NCBI RefSeq assembly: GCF_000423705.1 | Contig: NZ_AUIM01000011.1 | Coordinates: 248,001 to 312,000 of the forward strand | Direction of reading: 5' to 3' | DNA length: 64,000 nucleotides | Source of the DNA: Stappia stellulata DSM 5886 | Lineage (GTDB): Bacteria > Pseudomonadota > Alphaproteobacteria > Rhizobiales > Stappiaceae | Shown: positions 22,248-30,556 of the stretch, one piece after another | Position numbering within the stretch: the first letter of the stretch is position 1 | Layout of the letters: every line of letters begins with the position of its first letter | Program-made: the position numbers and the translations under genes | The notes under the pieces: model-generated | The model's database searches: none | What the model was told of the DNA's origin: nothing | Seen by the model: the letters and a program-made list of their open reading frames with translations, nothing else

Positions 22248-23093
22248 TCAGAAGTCCGGCGCAACGCCGAAGACGAACTCGCAAGGCGTTTGCGACATGT
22301 TGAAATACTGGTGGTCGAAACCGGCGGGAATGTAGAAGCCGTCGCGCGGGTTGAGCTCGAACCAGGCTTGTCCCTCGGCCTCGGGGATATGGATGTTGAG
22401 CACGCCAGAGACAACATAGAGGCACTCATCGCCCTTGTGACGCTCGATGCGCGTGCGATTGCCGCCGAGCACTGTCGTTTTGCCGACCGTCAACTGGTCT
22501 GTGGCACAGTAAAAGCCGGTATAGGCGCCTTGTGTTTCCGCGTCGAGGCTCCACAACATGTCGGCCTCGTGCTTGGGATGGATGGTGCGGGCCTCTTGTC
22601 GCTCGGCCGAAGCCATTGGCCAGCGGCCGAGGAATTCCTCCTGGATGTAGCGGCTTTCCGCAAGCATCGGCTTGGTGCGCGCATAGGGACCGGACGTGCC
22701 CTTGGCCGGCGGCGGAGCGAAGAATTCGAGAACGCGAACCTGGTCCTGGCCAAGGTTGAAGCCATGGTGCCAGGTGTCCTTGCGGAAGAACAGTGCTTCG
22801 CCCGGCCTGGCGATACAGACTTCACCCGTTTCCGGGTTTGCGAGACCGAGCGTTCCGCTGACCACATAGAGCAACTCGTCGGCGCCAAAGATGGTGCGGA
22901 AGGCATCGGTGTGTTTGAAGCAGCCGCCCGGCTGCATGCCGAAGACGATCTGGTGGATTTTGTCCGTGGACGCGTAGATCCAGTCGTCGACGAGGCCGGC
23001 ATTTTCCTCGCCCCACAGGTGGCGCGTCACGCCGGCATAGGGAATGTGGCTGGGTCGATCAAAGACGGGGCGGGGGGATGGCTTGTAGCCCAT
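22248..23093 (-). CDS. Bicupin protein (two cupin_2 domains)
   Basis: 281-residue protein with two beta-barrel cupin halves. The first has GCFKHTDAF and ELLYVVSGTLGLANPETGE; the second has RIERHKGDECLYVVSGVLNIH and DGFYIPAGFDHQYFNMS. His and Glu/Asp positions are consistent with metal binding. Function is unknown; cupins near sugar operons are often isomerases, dioxygenases or sensors. The start ATG 23093 follows AAGGAGAAGG. It is the last gene of System A, but a 291-bp gap separates it from the TetR gene, so it may be transcribed independently. Confidence 0.75.
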   Translation of the reverse strand: MGYKPSPRPVFDRPSHIPYAGVTRHLWGEENAGLVDDWIYASTDKIHQIVFGMQPGGCFKHTDAFRTIFGADELLYVVSGTLGLANPETGEVCIARPGEALFFRKDTWHHGFNLGQDQVRVLEFFAPPPAKGTSGPYARTKPMLAESRYIQEEFLGRWPMASAERQEARTIHPKHEADMLWSLDAETQGAYTGFYCATDQLTVGKTTVLGGNRTRIERHKGDECLYVVSGVLNIHIPEAEGQAWFELNPRDGFYIPAGFDHQYFNMSQTPCEFVFGVAPDF

Positions 23094-23384
23094 GGAAACC
23101 TTCTCCTTCATGTGGTGGAACGCTTGGATGCGGACCCAAAAATGAGACTGACGTGACGTCGGAACGCGGGAGCCTTCGCGAGACAGGGCGCGCGAAGCGG
23201 GTCGGTTGCCCGGTCGAGCGCGCCGACAATGAGGGACATGCCTGTTTCCGGGACCCGGGACTTGACCGGACTGCGTCTCCCGGGCATCGCAGAAGCTTGA
23301 AAACAGCTGCATTTCCCGCGTTTTTGCTTCCTGACGAGACGCAATCCGCGTCTGGCCGATCAACCTCATTCATGGGTCCGCACC

Positions 23385-23951
23385 CTAGGAAGCGGTGTTT
23401 TCGGGCCGTGTGCGTGCGACCAGCCGGTCGATGACGGCCTGTTTCATGGCGGGGTCGAGATGCATGACGTTGAACACTTCGGCCATCCACATGCCTTCGA
23501 TGGCGAGGCGGATGATTGTGGCTTCAACAGGATCGAGGCCGTCTGTCTCGACAGCGGCCTGGCAGCGGATGTTCTGCTGATGGACGATCTCGAGGAGATC
23601 GGGAAAGTTCGACAGCGCTGCCGTGATGCTGGCGCCGAGGCGGTCGTAATGGTTGCCGGTGCTGGCCGCCGCTCCCATTGTCGCCTTCATGTAGGCGCGC
23701 GTATAGCGGCCATGCGGTTCCTCGTCCTCGCCTTCGAGCCCGGACAGTCCGGTCTCGAAGCGATAGACGAAACGCTCAACCATGGCGCGCACCAACGCAT
23801 CCTTGCTGGCGAAATGGTAGAGGATGCCGCCCTTGGAAAGGCCGGTCACCTCCGCCACCTTGTCGAATGTAAGAGAAGAGACGCCCTCGTTGACGACGAT
23901 CTCTTCGGCCGCGGTGAGAATGCGTTCCCGTGCGGTGCCACGTTTGGCCAT
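23385..23951 (-). CDS. TetR/AcrR-family repressor (System A)
   Basis: 188-residue regulator. The N-terminal helix-turn-helix is clear: ERILTAAEEIVVNEGVSSLT, then LSKGGILYHFASKDALVRAM (about residues 8-55). The C-terminal ligand domain is not assignable to a ligand. It lies downstream of the oxidoreductase in the System A gene run (32-bp gap). Its likely target is the near-perfect palindrome in the System A promoter (31863-31888); autoregulation as part of the operon is inferred. Confidence 0.85.
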   Translation of the reverse strand: MAKRGTARERILTAAEEIVVNEGVSSLTFDKVAEVTGLSKGGILYHFASKDALVRAMVERFVYRFETGLSGLEGEDEEPHGRYTRAYMKATMGAAASTGNHYDRLGASITAALSNFPDLLEIVHQQNIRCQAAVETDGLDPVEATIIRLAIEGMWMAEVFNVMHLDPAMKQAVIDRLVARTRPENTAS

Positions 23952-23983
23952 GTCGAACCCCGATATTGTTGCTGGTCTTCGCG

Positions 23984-25066
23984 TTACAGCGACGAACTTT
24001 CGCGCAGACGGCCGACGATGTCTGCCATCAAGGCAAGGTCCTGGCGGGAATCGTCGAGCGTCGTCTTCGGCGTCGTGCCGTTCACGAGATGGTCGTGAAA
24101 GGCGTTCAGCTCGATGGAGAAGGGGTCGGTGTAGCTGGGACCGAATGTTCGGGTTTCCGTTTCGGTGTCGGTTGAATCCGTCACCTCCAGCGTTGTCGGC
24201 AAATTGCGGATATAGGGCGTGTCGTAGCCGACGCTCATGCGGCGGCGGTCGGAATAGACTTCAATGCTGGCGTCGAAGCGCGCGACATTGTCGATCAGCG
24301 CCTCGTAGACCGCGGTGAAATGACCGTAATCGAAGAGCGCCACGATCTGCTCCCCGTTCTGCTTGTGGTGGGCGGCGATGACCCGCTGCGGCAGGCCGAT
24401 CAGCTCGCGCATCGCGGAAAGGCTGTGCGAGGAGAGCCCGGTCAGGACCTGGTAGGCGCGCATCAGGCTCGGCGGAGCGTCCTTGCCGGCGACGTCGTGC
24501 AGCAAGCTGTCGGTCTCGGCGCGGGACCGCTCGAGGAAAGCGTCGTCGAGATCGTCAGGATAGAAGATGTCACGGGTCTGCCGGATGAAAAACGGACCTT
24601 CGCAGATAAGGTCGCGCACGCGCACATAGCGCAATTCTTCGCGCGGCGGCATCATTTCCTTGGCCTTCAGGAAACTCGCCGAATAGCGTCGCATGTAGGC
24701 GACGAAGACAAGACAGCCGGACTGTCGGGCAAGCGGCATGACGCTGTCGACCTCCTCCAGGGTCAGGCAGGCCGGCTTCTCGAGGAAAACGTGCTTGCCG
24801 GCCTTCAGTGCCATGTCGAGATAGTGGCGATGCGTCTGGTCCGGCGTCAGGACGAAGACGGCATCGATATCGGGAGCGGAGGCCAGGGCCTCGGCACTGT
24901 CATAAGCCTTTGCAGAGTACCGGTCGGCGCAATGCGCGGTCAGGCTCGGCGAGACGTCGAAGACGCCGGCGATTTCGAACAGGTGGCGGTGATCGGCAAG
25001 GATCGGCAGATGCATGAGCTGGCTCACCTCGCCAAGGCCGATAAGGCCGACACGGACGATACGCAT
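23984..25066 (-). CDS. Gfo/Idh/MocA-family oxidoreductase
   Basis: NAD(P)-dependent sugar or cyclitol dehydrogenase, 360 residues. The Rossmann N-terminus VGLIGLGEVSQLMHLPIL is followed by the family EKP motif in KHVFLEKPACLTLEE; a conserved His occurs in GLSSHSLSAMREL. The C-terminal domain is of the usual mixed-sheet type. It follows the two permease genes by 30 bp. Paired with an IolE/MocC-like TIM barrel it could oxidise a ring hydroxyl of a sugar, amino sugar or inositol; the substrate is unknown. Confidence 0.85.
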   Translation of the reverse strand: MRIVRVGLIGLGEVSQLMHLPILADHRHLFEIAGVFDVSPSLTAHCADRYSAKAYDSAEALASAPDIDAVFVLTPDQTHRHYLDMALKAGKHVFLEKPACLTLEEVDSVMPLARQSGCLVFVAYMRRYSASFLKAKEMMPPREELRYVRVRDLICEGPFFIRQTRDIFYPDDLDDAFLERSRAETDSLLHDVAGKDAPPSLMRAYQVLTGLSSHSLSAMRELIGLPQRVIAAHHKQNGEQIVALFDYGHFTAVYEALIDNVARFDASIEVYSDRRRMSVGYDTPYIRNLPTTLEVTDSTDTETETRTFGPSYTDPFSIELNAFHDHLVNGTTPKTTLDDSRQDLALMADIVGRLRESSSL

Positions 25067-25096
25067 GGAAAAAGACCTTTCTGCCCCGCTAGGGGC

Positions 25097-25936
25097 CTAT
25101 CCCTTGACCGCACCGGCGGTGAGGCCGGACACGATGTATTTCTGGAGAAGGAGTGCCAGCAGGATCAGCGGCACTGTGACGATGGTGGACGCTGCCATGA
25201 TCGCGCCGTAGGGGAACTCATAACGGCTGGAGCCGGAAATGAGGCCGATCGCGACCGGCACCGTCCGGTTCTCATCCGTCAGGATGAAGGTGAGCGCGAA
25301 GAGAAACTCGTTCCACGAGGCGATGAAGGCAAGCAAGCCCGTCGAGATCAGCGCCGGCCCCATCATCGGCAGAAAAATGCAGCGCAGGATGCGCAGTGGC
25401 GAACAGCCGTCCATGATTGCCGCCTCTTCGATCTGCCGTGGCAGGCTGCGCATGAACGTGGTCAGCACCCAGATGTTGAAGGGCAGCGTGAAGATCATGT
25501 AGGCGAAGACCAGCGATCCGAGCGAGTTGTAGAGGCCCAGCCAGCGGATCATCTCGAAGAGCCCGGAAAGCAGCGCGATCTGCGGGAACATCGAGACAGC
25601 GAGGAACAGGAACATGATCGGCGAACGGCCAGCGAAGTCGATGCGGCCCAGCGCATAGGCGGCCGTGACCGCCAGTCCCAGCGAGAGCGCGACGACGGAT
25701 GTGGCCACGATGAACGAGTTCAGCAGGCTGCGCAGGAACACGCCATCCGACAGGATCACCTTATAGTTGTTGAACTTGAGGTCCGGCAGAAAGGTGACGT
25801 CGAAGATCGCCTGGCCCGATTTCAGCGAGGAGGCGATCATCCAGTAGAAGGGAAACAGCGTGTAGAGCGCGATCACGGCAAAAAGTCCGTAAATCGCGAT
25901 GCGCTGAAGACGCCTGCCTGTTGTGCTGTGCACCAT
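25097..25936 (-). CDS. Sugar ABC transporter permease, MalG type
   Basis: 279-residue inner-membrane permease of a CUT1 importer with about six transmembrane helices. The EAA loop that docks on the ATPase reads EEAAIMDGCSPLRILRCIFLP. The N-terminus (LFAVIALYTLFPFYWMIASSLK) matches MalG-like partners. It is separated from the first permease gene by one base. It works with the binding protein, MalF-like permease and MalK-like ATPase of System A. Confidence 0.92.
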   Translation of the reverse strand: MVHSTTGRRLQRIAIYGLFAVIALYTLFPFYWMIASSLKSGQAIFDVTFLPDLKFNNYKVILSDGVFLRSLLNSFIVATSVVALSLGLAVTAAYALGRIDFAGRSPIMFLFLAVSMFPQIALLSGLFEMIRWLGLYNSLGSLVFAYMIFTLPFNIWVLTTFMRSLPRQIEEAAIMDGCSPLRILRCIFLPMMGPALISTGLLAFIASWNEFLFALTFILTDENRTVPVAIGLISGSSRYEFPYGAIMAASTIVTVPLILLALLLQKYIVSGLTAGAVKG

Positions 25937-25937
25937 G

Positions 25938-26846
25938 TCATGCCCCCAGAAGCTTGCGGTTGAGCCGGAAGACGGTCAGGTAGATCGCTGTCACGAGGGC
26001 GATCATCAGGAAGATTGCAGCACTCGCCGCCGAGCCGACACCCATGTCCTGGAAGTTGACCAGCACCTCGCGGGCATAGATCGACACGGTCTTGGTATCG
26101 TCGCTGTTTGAGGAGAGAACGAAGCTGAGGTCGAACATGCGGAGCGCGTCGAGCAGGCGGAAGAGCACGGCAACGGCAATGCTGGGTGCAAGCAGGGGCA
26201 GGGTGAGCGCGGTAAACTGCCGCCACTGCGACACGCCGTCGATTGCGGCCGCTTCGTAGATGCTCTTCGGCAGCATTTGCAGCCCGGCAAGGATGAGCAG
26301 CACCATGAAGGGCGTGGTGATCCAGACATCGACCGCGATGATGACCGGCATCACGAGATCGGGGTCGGCTGTCCAGGCGATGCCATGGTCAATGAAGCCC
26401 ATCAGCTTCAGCACATGATTGACGATGCCGAACTGGTCGTGAAGCATCCACTGCCACATGCGCGCGCTCACGACCACGGGGATGGCCCACGGAATGAGAA
26501 TGACCGCGCGCAAGGCACCACGGCCGGAAAGTCTGGCATTCAGCAGCAGCGCGATGGCAAGCCCCAGCGCCGTTTCGATGGAAACGGAAATGACGGTGAA
26601 ATAGAGGGTATTGCGGACCGACTGCCACCAGAGCGGATCTTCGAACAGCGTGAAATAATTCTCCAGGCCGATGTAGTCGTAGAGGTCGGGCTGGGTGAGG
26701 AAGGCGTCGGTGAAGGAGAACAGGAAGGTTCGTCCGAGCGGCCAGAGCGCCACGGCAAAGAGCACGAGAAAGCTCGGTGCCAGGAAGAGCCAGGCCGTAC
26801 GTGCCCGCGTGGCTTTGAGGCCGATGCGCATGGGTCCGCTCGTCAT
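25938..26846 (-). CDS. Sugar ABC transporter permease, MalF type
   Basis: 302-residue CUT1 permease with about six transmembrane helices; the N-terminal AWLFLAPSFLVLFAVALWPL is typical of the MalF/UgpA side. The EAA loop is YEAAAIDGVSQWRQFTALTLP. It lies one base from both the ATPase gene and the MalG-type gene, so all three should be co-translated. No maltose-specific N-terminal extension is present. Confidence 0.92.
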   Translation of the reverse strand: MTSGPMRIGLKATRARTAWLFLAPSFLVLFAVALWPLGRTFLFSFTDAFLTQPDLYDYIGLENYFTLFEDPLWWQSVRNTLYFTVISVSIETALGLAIALLLNARLSGRGALRAVILIPWAIPVVVSARMWQWMLHDQFGIVNHVLKLMGFIDHGIAWTADPDLVMPVIIAVDVWITTPFMVLLILAGLQMLPKSIYEAAAIDGVSQWRQFTALTLPLLAPSIAVAVLFRLLDALRMFDLSFVLSSNSDDTKTVSIYAREVLVNFQDMGVGSAASAAIFLMIALVTAIYLTVFRLNRKLLGA

Positions 26847-26847
26847 G

Positions 26848-27921
26848 TCATGCCCCCTTCCTGCTTAGGGCGCGTTCGTCCTTGTCGAAGAGATTTGCGC
26901 GGGTATGGTTCCAGCCGACGCTGGTTGTGGCGCCCGGGCGGATGTCCGGCTTTCCCTGCACCTTCACGACGATCGAGCGACCGTCTTCGACATTGAGATG
27001 AACCAGGGCTTCGCCGCCCAGCGGTTCGACGAGCAGGACGTCAGCCGTCAGCGTGACCTCGCCGCCGCCGAGGATAAGGTCTTCCGGACGGATGCCGACG
27101 GTGACCTCGCCGGCATAGTCGTGAGCCGGGAGACGGTGGGGGGTGCCGAAAAGCGTCAGCACGCTTTCCTCTCCGTCCTGCGTCAGCGTTCCGGGAAGGA
27201 AATTCATCCGCGGGGAGCCGATGAAGCTGGCGACGAAGCGGTTTGCCGGGCGTTCGTAAAGCTCCATCGGCGTTCCGGCCTGCGCAATGCGCCCCTCCTT
27301 CAGGACGACGATGCGATCGGCAAGGGTCATCGCCTCCATCTGGTCATGGGTGACGTAGACGGTGGTGGCTTTCATCTCGCGGTGGATGCGGGCGATTTCC
27401 ACGCGCATCTCCATGCGCAGGTCCGCATCGAGGTTGGAGAGCGGTTCGTCGAACAGGAAGAGTTTTTGCTGGCGCACGAGCGCGCGGCCGATGGCGACGC
27501 GCTGCTGCTGCCCGCCGGAAAGTTGCGCGGGGCGGCGATCGAGAAGGTGGTCGATCTGCAGGAACCGCGCCGCTTTCGTCACACGCTCGCGGATTTCGGC
27601 GGCGGGAAGCCGCGCCGTTTCCAGCGCAAAGCCGAGATTGCGCTCGACATTCATATGCGGATAGAGCGCATAGGACTGAAAGACCATGGCGATGTTGCGT
27701 TTGGCCGGCGGCGTCTCGTTCATCCGATTGCCGGCGATGCGCAACTCGCCGCTTGAGATTTCCTCCAGCCCCGCGATCATGCGCAACAATGTCGACTTGC
27801 CGCAACCGGAGGGGCCGACGAAGACGACGAACTCGCCCTCGGTTATGTCGAGATCGACGCCGTCGATGACTGTCAGCTCGCCGAAGCGTTTGACGACGTT
27901 GATGAGATCCAAGCTGCTCAT
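26848..27921 (-). CDS. Sugar ABC transporter ATPase, MalK/UgpC type
   Basis: 357-residue ATPase. Walker A is GPSGCGKST, the signature LSGGQQQRVAIGRAL, Walker B LFLFDEPLSNLD, and the switch His is in YVTHDQMEAMTLAD. The C-terminal ~120 residues form the TOBE/MalK-like regulatory domain (VTVGIRPEDL). The start overlaps the ROK kinase stop (TCAT read on the plus strand, 27918-27921). It energises import by System A and could serve other CUT1 systems, as known for MalK-like ATPases. Confidence 0.93.
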   Translation of the reverse strand: MSSLDLINVVKRFGELTVIDGVDLDITEGEFVVFVGPSGCGKSTLLRMIAGLEEISSGELRIAGNRMNETPPAKRNIAMVFQSYALYPHMNVERNLGFALETARLPAAEIRERVTKAARFLQIDHLLDRRPAQLSGGQQQRVAIGRALVRQQKLFLFDEPLSNLDADLRMEMRVEIARIHREMKATTVYVTHDQMEAMTLADRIVVLKEGRIAQAGTPMELYERPANRFVASFIGSPRMNFLPGTLTQDGEESVLTLFGTPHRLPAHDYAGEVTVGIRPEDLILGGGEVTLTADVLLVEPLGGEALVHLNVEDGRSIVVKVQGKPDIRPGATTSVGWNHTRANLFDKDERALSRKGA

Positions 27922-28862
27922 GACCGTTCCATCTTGCTGATTGTCTTATTCGTACCTGCGTCGAGTGACCTGGCCGCCAATGCGGCCACGCCGACGGTGC
28001 AGGCTGTGCCGCCGAGGTGGCTTGCGACAATCGGCATGTCTCGCGCGCCGTCGGCCCAGATGAATTCGCGCGTCAACGCTGCCAGGCGAGGCGTCACATT
28101 CGGATCGCTGCCGATGCCGCCACCCAGGACAAGCATGCCGGGGTCCAGAGTGTTGACAAGCTGGCCCAGATAAGAGGCGAGCGACAGGAGCGCCTTGCCG
28201 ATCAGCTCCGCGGCGCGCGTATCGTCCGCCTCAGCTTCAAAAAGCGTCTGTGCCGAAGCCGCGGACCGTCCGACAAGCGCGGCATATTGTTCGCCAAGTG
28301 CCTTTCCGCTCGCGAAGAGCTCCAGATTGTGCCGGACTTCCCGGCCGTTTCCGTCGAAGGCGACGATGTCGCTGCCGGAGAAGTGGATGGCGAAACCGCG
28401 GGCGCCTTCATAGGGGGTGCCGCCGATGACCAGCGAGTGGGAAAGGCCCGTGGAAATGGTGACATAGACGAAAGGATCGACATTCTTGCCTGCGCCGATC
28501 CAGCCCTCCGCATAGGCGGCCGCGCGCACGTCGCTGTCGATGTGGCATGGGGCAAGGGCGTTCAACCGCGCACGGTAATCGAGGCCACGCCAGTCGAAAT
28601 TCCAGGCCGATGCCGCTTCACCGTCCCGCGTCACGAGTTCCGGCAGGCAAATTCCGAGGGCGGCAACGCCGAGGCCCTGTGCCGTCGCGCGGTCCTGCAT
28701 GCCGGCTGCGAGGCCGCAGACAAGATCGAGCACGGCCTCTCCGCCCTCACGGCAGGGTGTCGCCTCCGTGCGCTCGGCGACGACCCTTCCGTCCGAAAGC
28801 CTGACGATGCAGGCCTTTGTCTTGGTGCCGCCCACATCGATTCCGATTGCATGGCCTGTCAT
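27918..28862 (-). CDS. ROK-family sugar kinase without the usual zinc cysteines
   Basis: 314-residue protein. The N-terminal ATP-phosphate loop GIDVGGTKTKACIV and the second phosphate motif TISTGLSHSLVIGG identify a ROK kinase. The catalytic Asp is probably D111 in DSDVRAAAYAEG, where an Asn is usual two positions later and Arg is found here. H160 is in place, but the following CxCGxxGC zinc motif is replaced by a segment with no Cys (about residues 165-181). It would phosphorylate the sugar imported by System A. Start at ATG 28862, overlapping the NagB-like stop. Confidence 0.82.
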   Translation of the reverse strand: MTGHAIGIDVGGTKTKACIVRLSDGRVVAERTEATPCREGGEAVLDLVCGLAAGMQDRATAQGLGVAALGICLPELVTRDGEAASAWNFDWRGLDYRARLNALAPCHIDSDVRAAAYAEGWIGAGKNVDPFVYVTISTGLSHSLVIGGTPYEGARGFAIHFSGSDIVAFDGNGREVRHNLELFASGKALGEQYAALVGRSAASAQTLFEAEADDTRAAELIGKALLSLASYLGQLVNTLDPGMLVLGGGIGSDPNVTPRLAALTREFIWADGARDMPIVASHLGGTACTVGVAALAARSLDAGTNKTISKMERS

Positions 28863-29644
28863 GGCCGGCGTCCGGCGGCGATATCGGCATGGAGTTCGCC
28901 GTTGGCGCATTCGGCAAGAATGGTTGCCGGCCAGCTGGGGTCGTAGGCCGTGGCGTTTGAAAGTCGCCCAAAGGCTGCGCGTTTGCCATCCCCCCAAACG
29001 ATCATTGCAACGGCTTTCGAGAGCGTGGCGATGGAACCGGTGCCGATGGTCAGGCCATGGGCCGGGACGCTTTCGATCCCGGTGAAATCGGGAAAGGTCG
29101 CGAGGTTGTCGTGCCGTGTCTGCTCGGCCAGGGCGACGATGCGCGTCCGGCTGTTGCGATCGGAACCCGGCGGGTTGAAGGCGATGTGGCCATCGCCGGC
29201 ACCGGAGGCCAGCAGGAAGAGATCGACGCCGCCGAGCTTGGCAAGATCACGATCGAAGGCCTCAGGCTCAGCGAGCGAAGGCATACGGAAATTCGCCTCC
29301 TGCATGCGCAAGGCGTCCGGCAAGGGCCCGTTTATGCGACCGACGATCTCCCGTTCGCCAAAGCCGCGGCAGGAATAATGGGCACACGCGGGGGGGACAT
29401 GAAGGCCGTCGGCATCCCCCAGCAGATATTCGTCCATCATCGCGATGACCAGCCGTGAACAGTCGACCGGAGTCGCTTTCAACCGACGCTCAAGGGCCTG
29501 GTAGACGGGCATCGGGCTGCGTCCGCCCGGGCAGCCGAGAACATATGGCCTGCCGTCGGCATTGGCCTCGCCGATTTCGGCGAGAATGCGGGTTGCGAGA
29601 TGTTCTCCGATCGCCTCGGGCGTATCGTGGATCGCGATTTTCAT
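28859..29644 (-). CDS. NagB-like glucosamine-6-phosphate isomerase/deaminase family protein
   Basis: 261 residues, about the length of NagB. NagB converts glucosamine-6-phosphate to fructose-6-phosphate and ammonia. The phosphate loop GCPGGRSPMPVYQAL, the MMDEY motif (D71) and DGHIAFN (D151, H153) are preserved. The catalytic Glu that follows in E. coli NagB (FNEP) is Pro158 here (FNPP), so the classic Asp-His-Glu relay is incomplete. Overlaps its neighbours at both ends by four bases (ATGA type). Likely acts on the product of the ROK kinase; deamination is plausible but not assured. Confidence 0.8.
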   Translation of the reverse strand: MKIAIHDTPEAIGEHLATRILAEIGEANADGRPYVLGCPGGRSPMPVYQALERRLKATPVDCSRLVIAMMDEYLLGDADGLHVPPACAHYSCRGFGEREIVGRINGPLPDALRMQEANFRMPSLAEPEAFDRDLAKLGGVDLFLLASGAGDGHIAFNPPGSDRNSRTRIVALAEQTRHDNLATFPDFTGIESVPAHGLTIGTGSIATLSKAVAMIVWGDGKRAAFGRLSNATAYDPSWPATILAECANGELHADIAAGRRP

Positions 29645-30516
29645 TTGCCGGCCCGCTCCGCGACCAGGCTGGAGACGAAGGTGAAGTTTCGGGCGGCGAT
29701 CGCCTCGGGCGGTTCCGGGTGTTTTGGTGCAAGATCCTGTTCGACGACGAGAGGGCCGTCATAACCGCTTGCAGCCACGGCCCGCATGAAATCGGCGATA
29801 TCGACGGCACCGCGGTCGAGGTCGGTCATGATGCCGTCTTCGAAGGCGCTGTCGCAATGGATGTTTTCCGCCAGGACCTTCTCGCGGAACGCGCCGTCGA
29901 CGTTCTTGAGATGGATGCTGTTGATGCGTGCCTTGTGGCGCAGGAAGAACGCTTTCGGATCGGCCTTCCAATAGGCATGGTGGCCGGTATCGAGGCAAAT
30001 CCCGACGAGATCAGGGTCGGTCTCTGCGAGAAGCCGCTCGATCTGGTCCTCATGCTCGATGCAGGTGCCGACGTGCGGGTGGAAGCTGAACTGGAGGCCG
30101 TATTCGCGCACGATCCGGGCGGATAACAGGGTCGATCCGACGACCGCGCGCCAGCCGTCCTCGTCGACGACCCCCATCCTGTCCTTCGGGTAAAACTCGG
30201 ATTCATCCATCAGGATAAAATGCGTGCCCCCGACGGACTTGAGCAGGCTGCATATCTGATGGGTCCGCTCGGCGAGCGCGGCCGAGGTGGCCGCGTCCGC
30301 CAGCGTGTGGACATGTGCCGCCGCGACCGCGGACAGGCCGCGGCGGTCCAGTTCGCGCGAAAGCACCTCGGGATCGGTCGAGAAATAGCCGTAGGGGCCG
30401 AGTTCGGTATGGCGGTATCCGGCGGCAACGATACGGTCGAGATAATCGGTCCAGCCGAGAGTGTTTCCTGTGGGCCAGTAGATGCCCCAGCAACACGGTG
30501 CAATCGCGATGTTCAC
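29641..30516 (-). CDS. Sugar phosphate isomerase/epimerase (IolE/MocC-like TIM barrel)
   Basis: 291-residue xylose-isomerase-like TIM barrel. The N-terminus APCCWGIYWP resembles the ISWG region of inosose dehydratase (IolE) and rhizopine protein MocC. Candidate metal ligands are Glu in MDESEF, Asp and His in CLDTGHHAYW, His in INSIHLKN and Glu in PLVVEQD. The enzyme would isomerise, epimerise or dehydrate a keto-sugar or keto-inositol. It overlaps the NagB-like gene by four bases and follows the binding-protein gene by 40 bases. Confidence 0.82.
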   Translation of the reverse strand: MNIAIAPCCWGIYWPTGNTLGWTDYLDRIVAAGYRHTELGPYGYFSTDPEVLSRELDRRGLSAVAAAHVHTLADAATSAALAERTHQICSLLKSVGGTHFILMDESEFYPKDRMGVVDEDGWRAVVGSTLLSARIVREYGLQFSFHPHVGTCIEHEDQIERLLAETDPDLVGICLDTGHHAYWKADPKAFFLRHKARINSIHLKNVDGAFREKVLAENIHCDSAFEDGIMTDLDRGAVDIADFMRAVAASGYDGPLVVEQDLAPKHPEPPEAIAARNFTFVSSLVAERAGK

Positions 30517-30556
30517 TGTCTTGTCCTTGCGTTTTTGCTGGAATTGCGTCGAGCGC

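Noticed and set aside
24320-25963. 547-residue forward open frame across the oxidoreductase and permease genes
   Set aside because: Antisense shadow of genes with clear ABC and MocA motifs.
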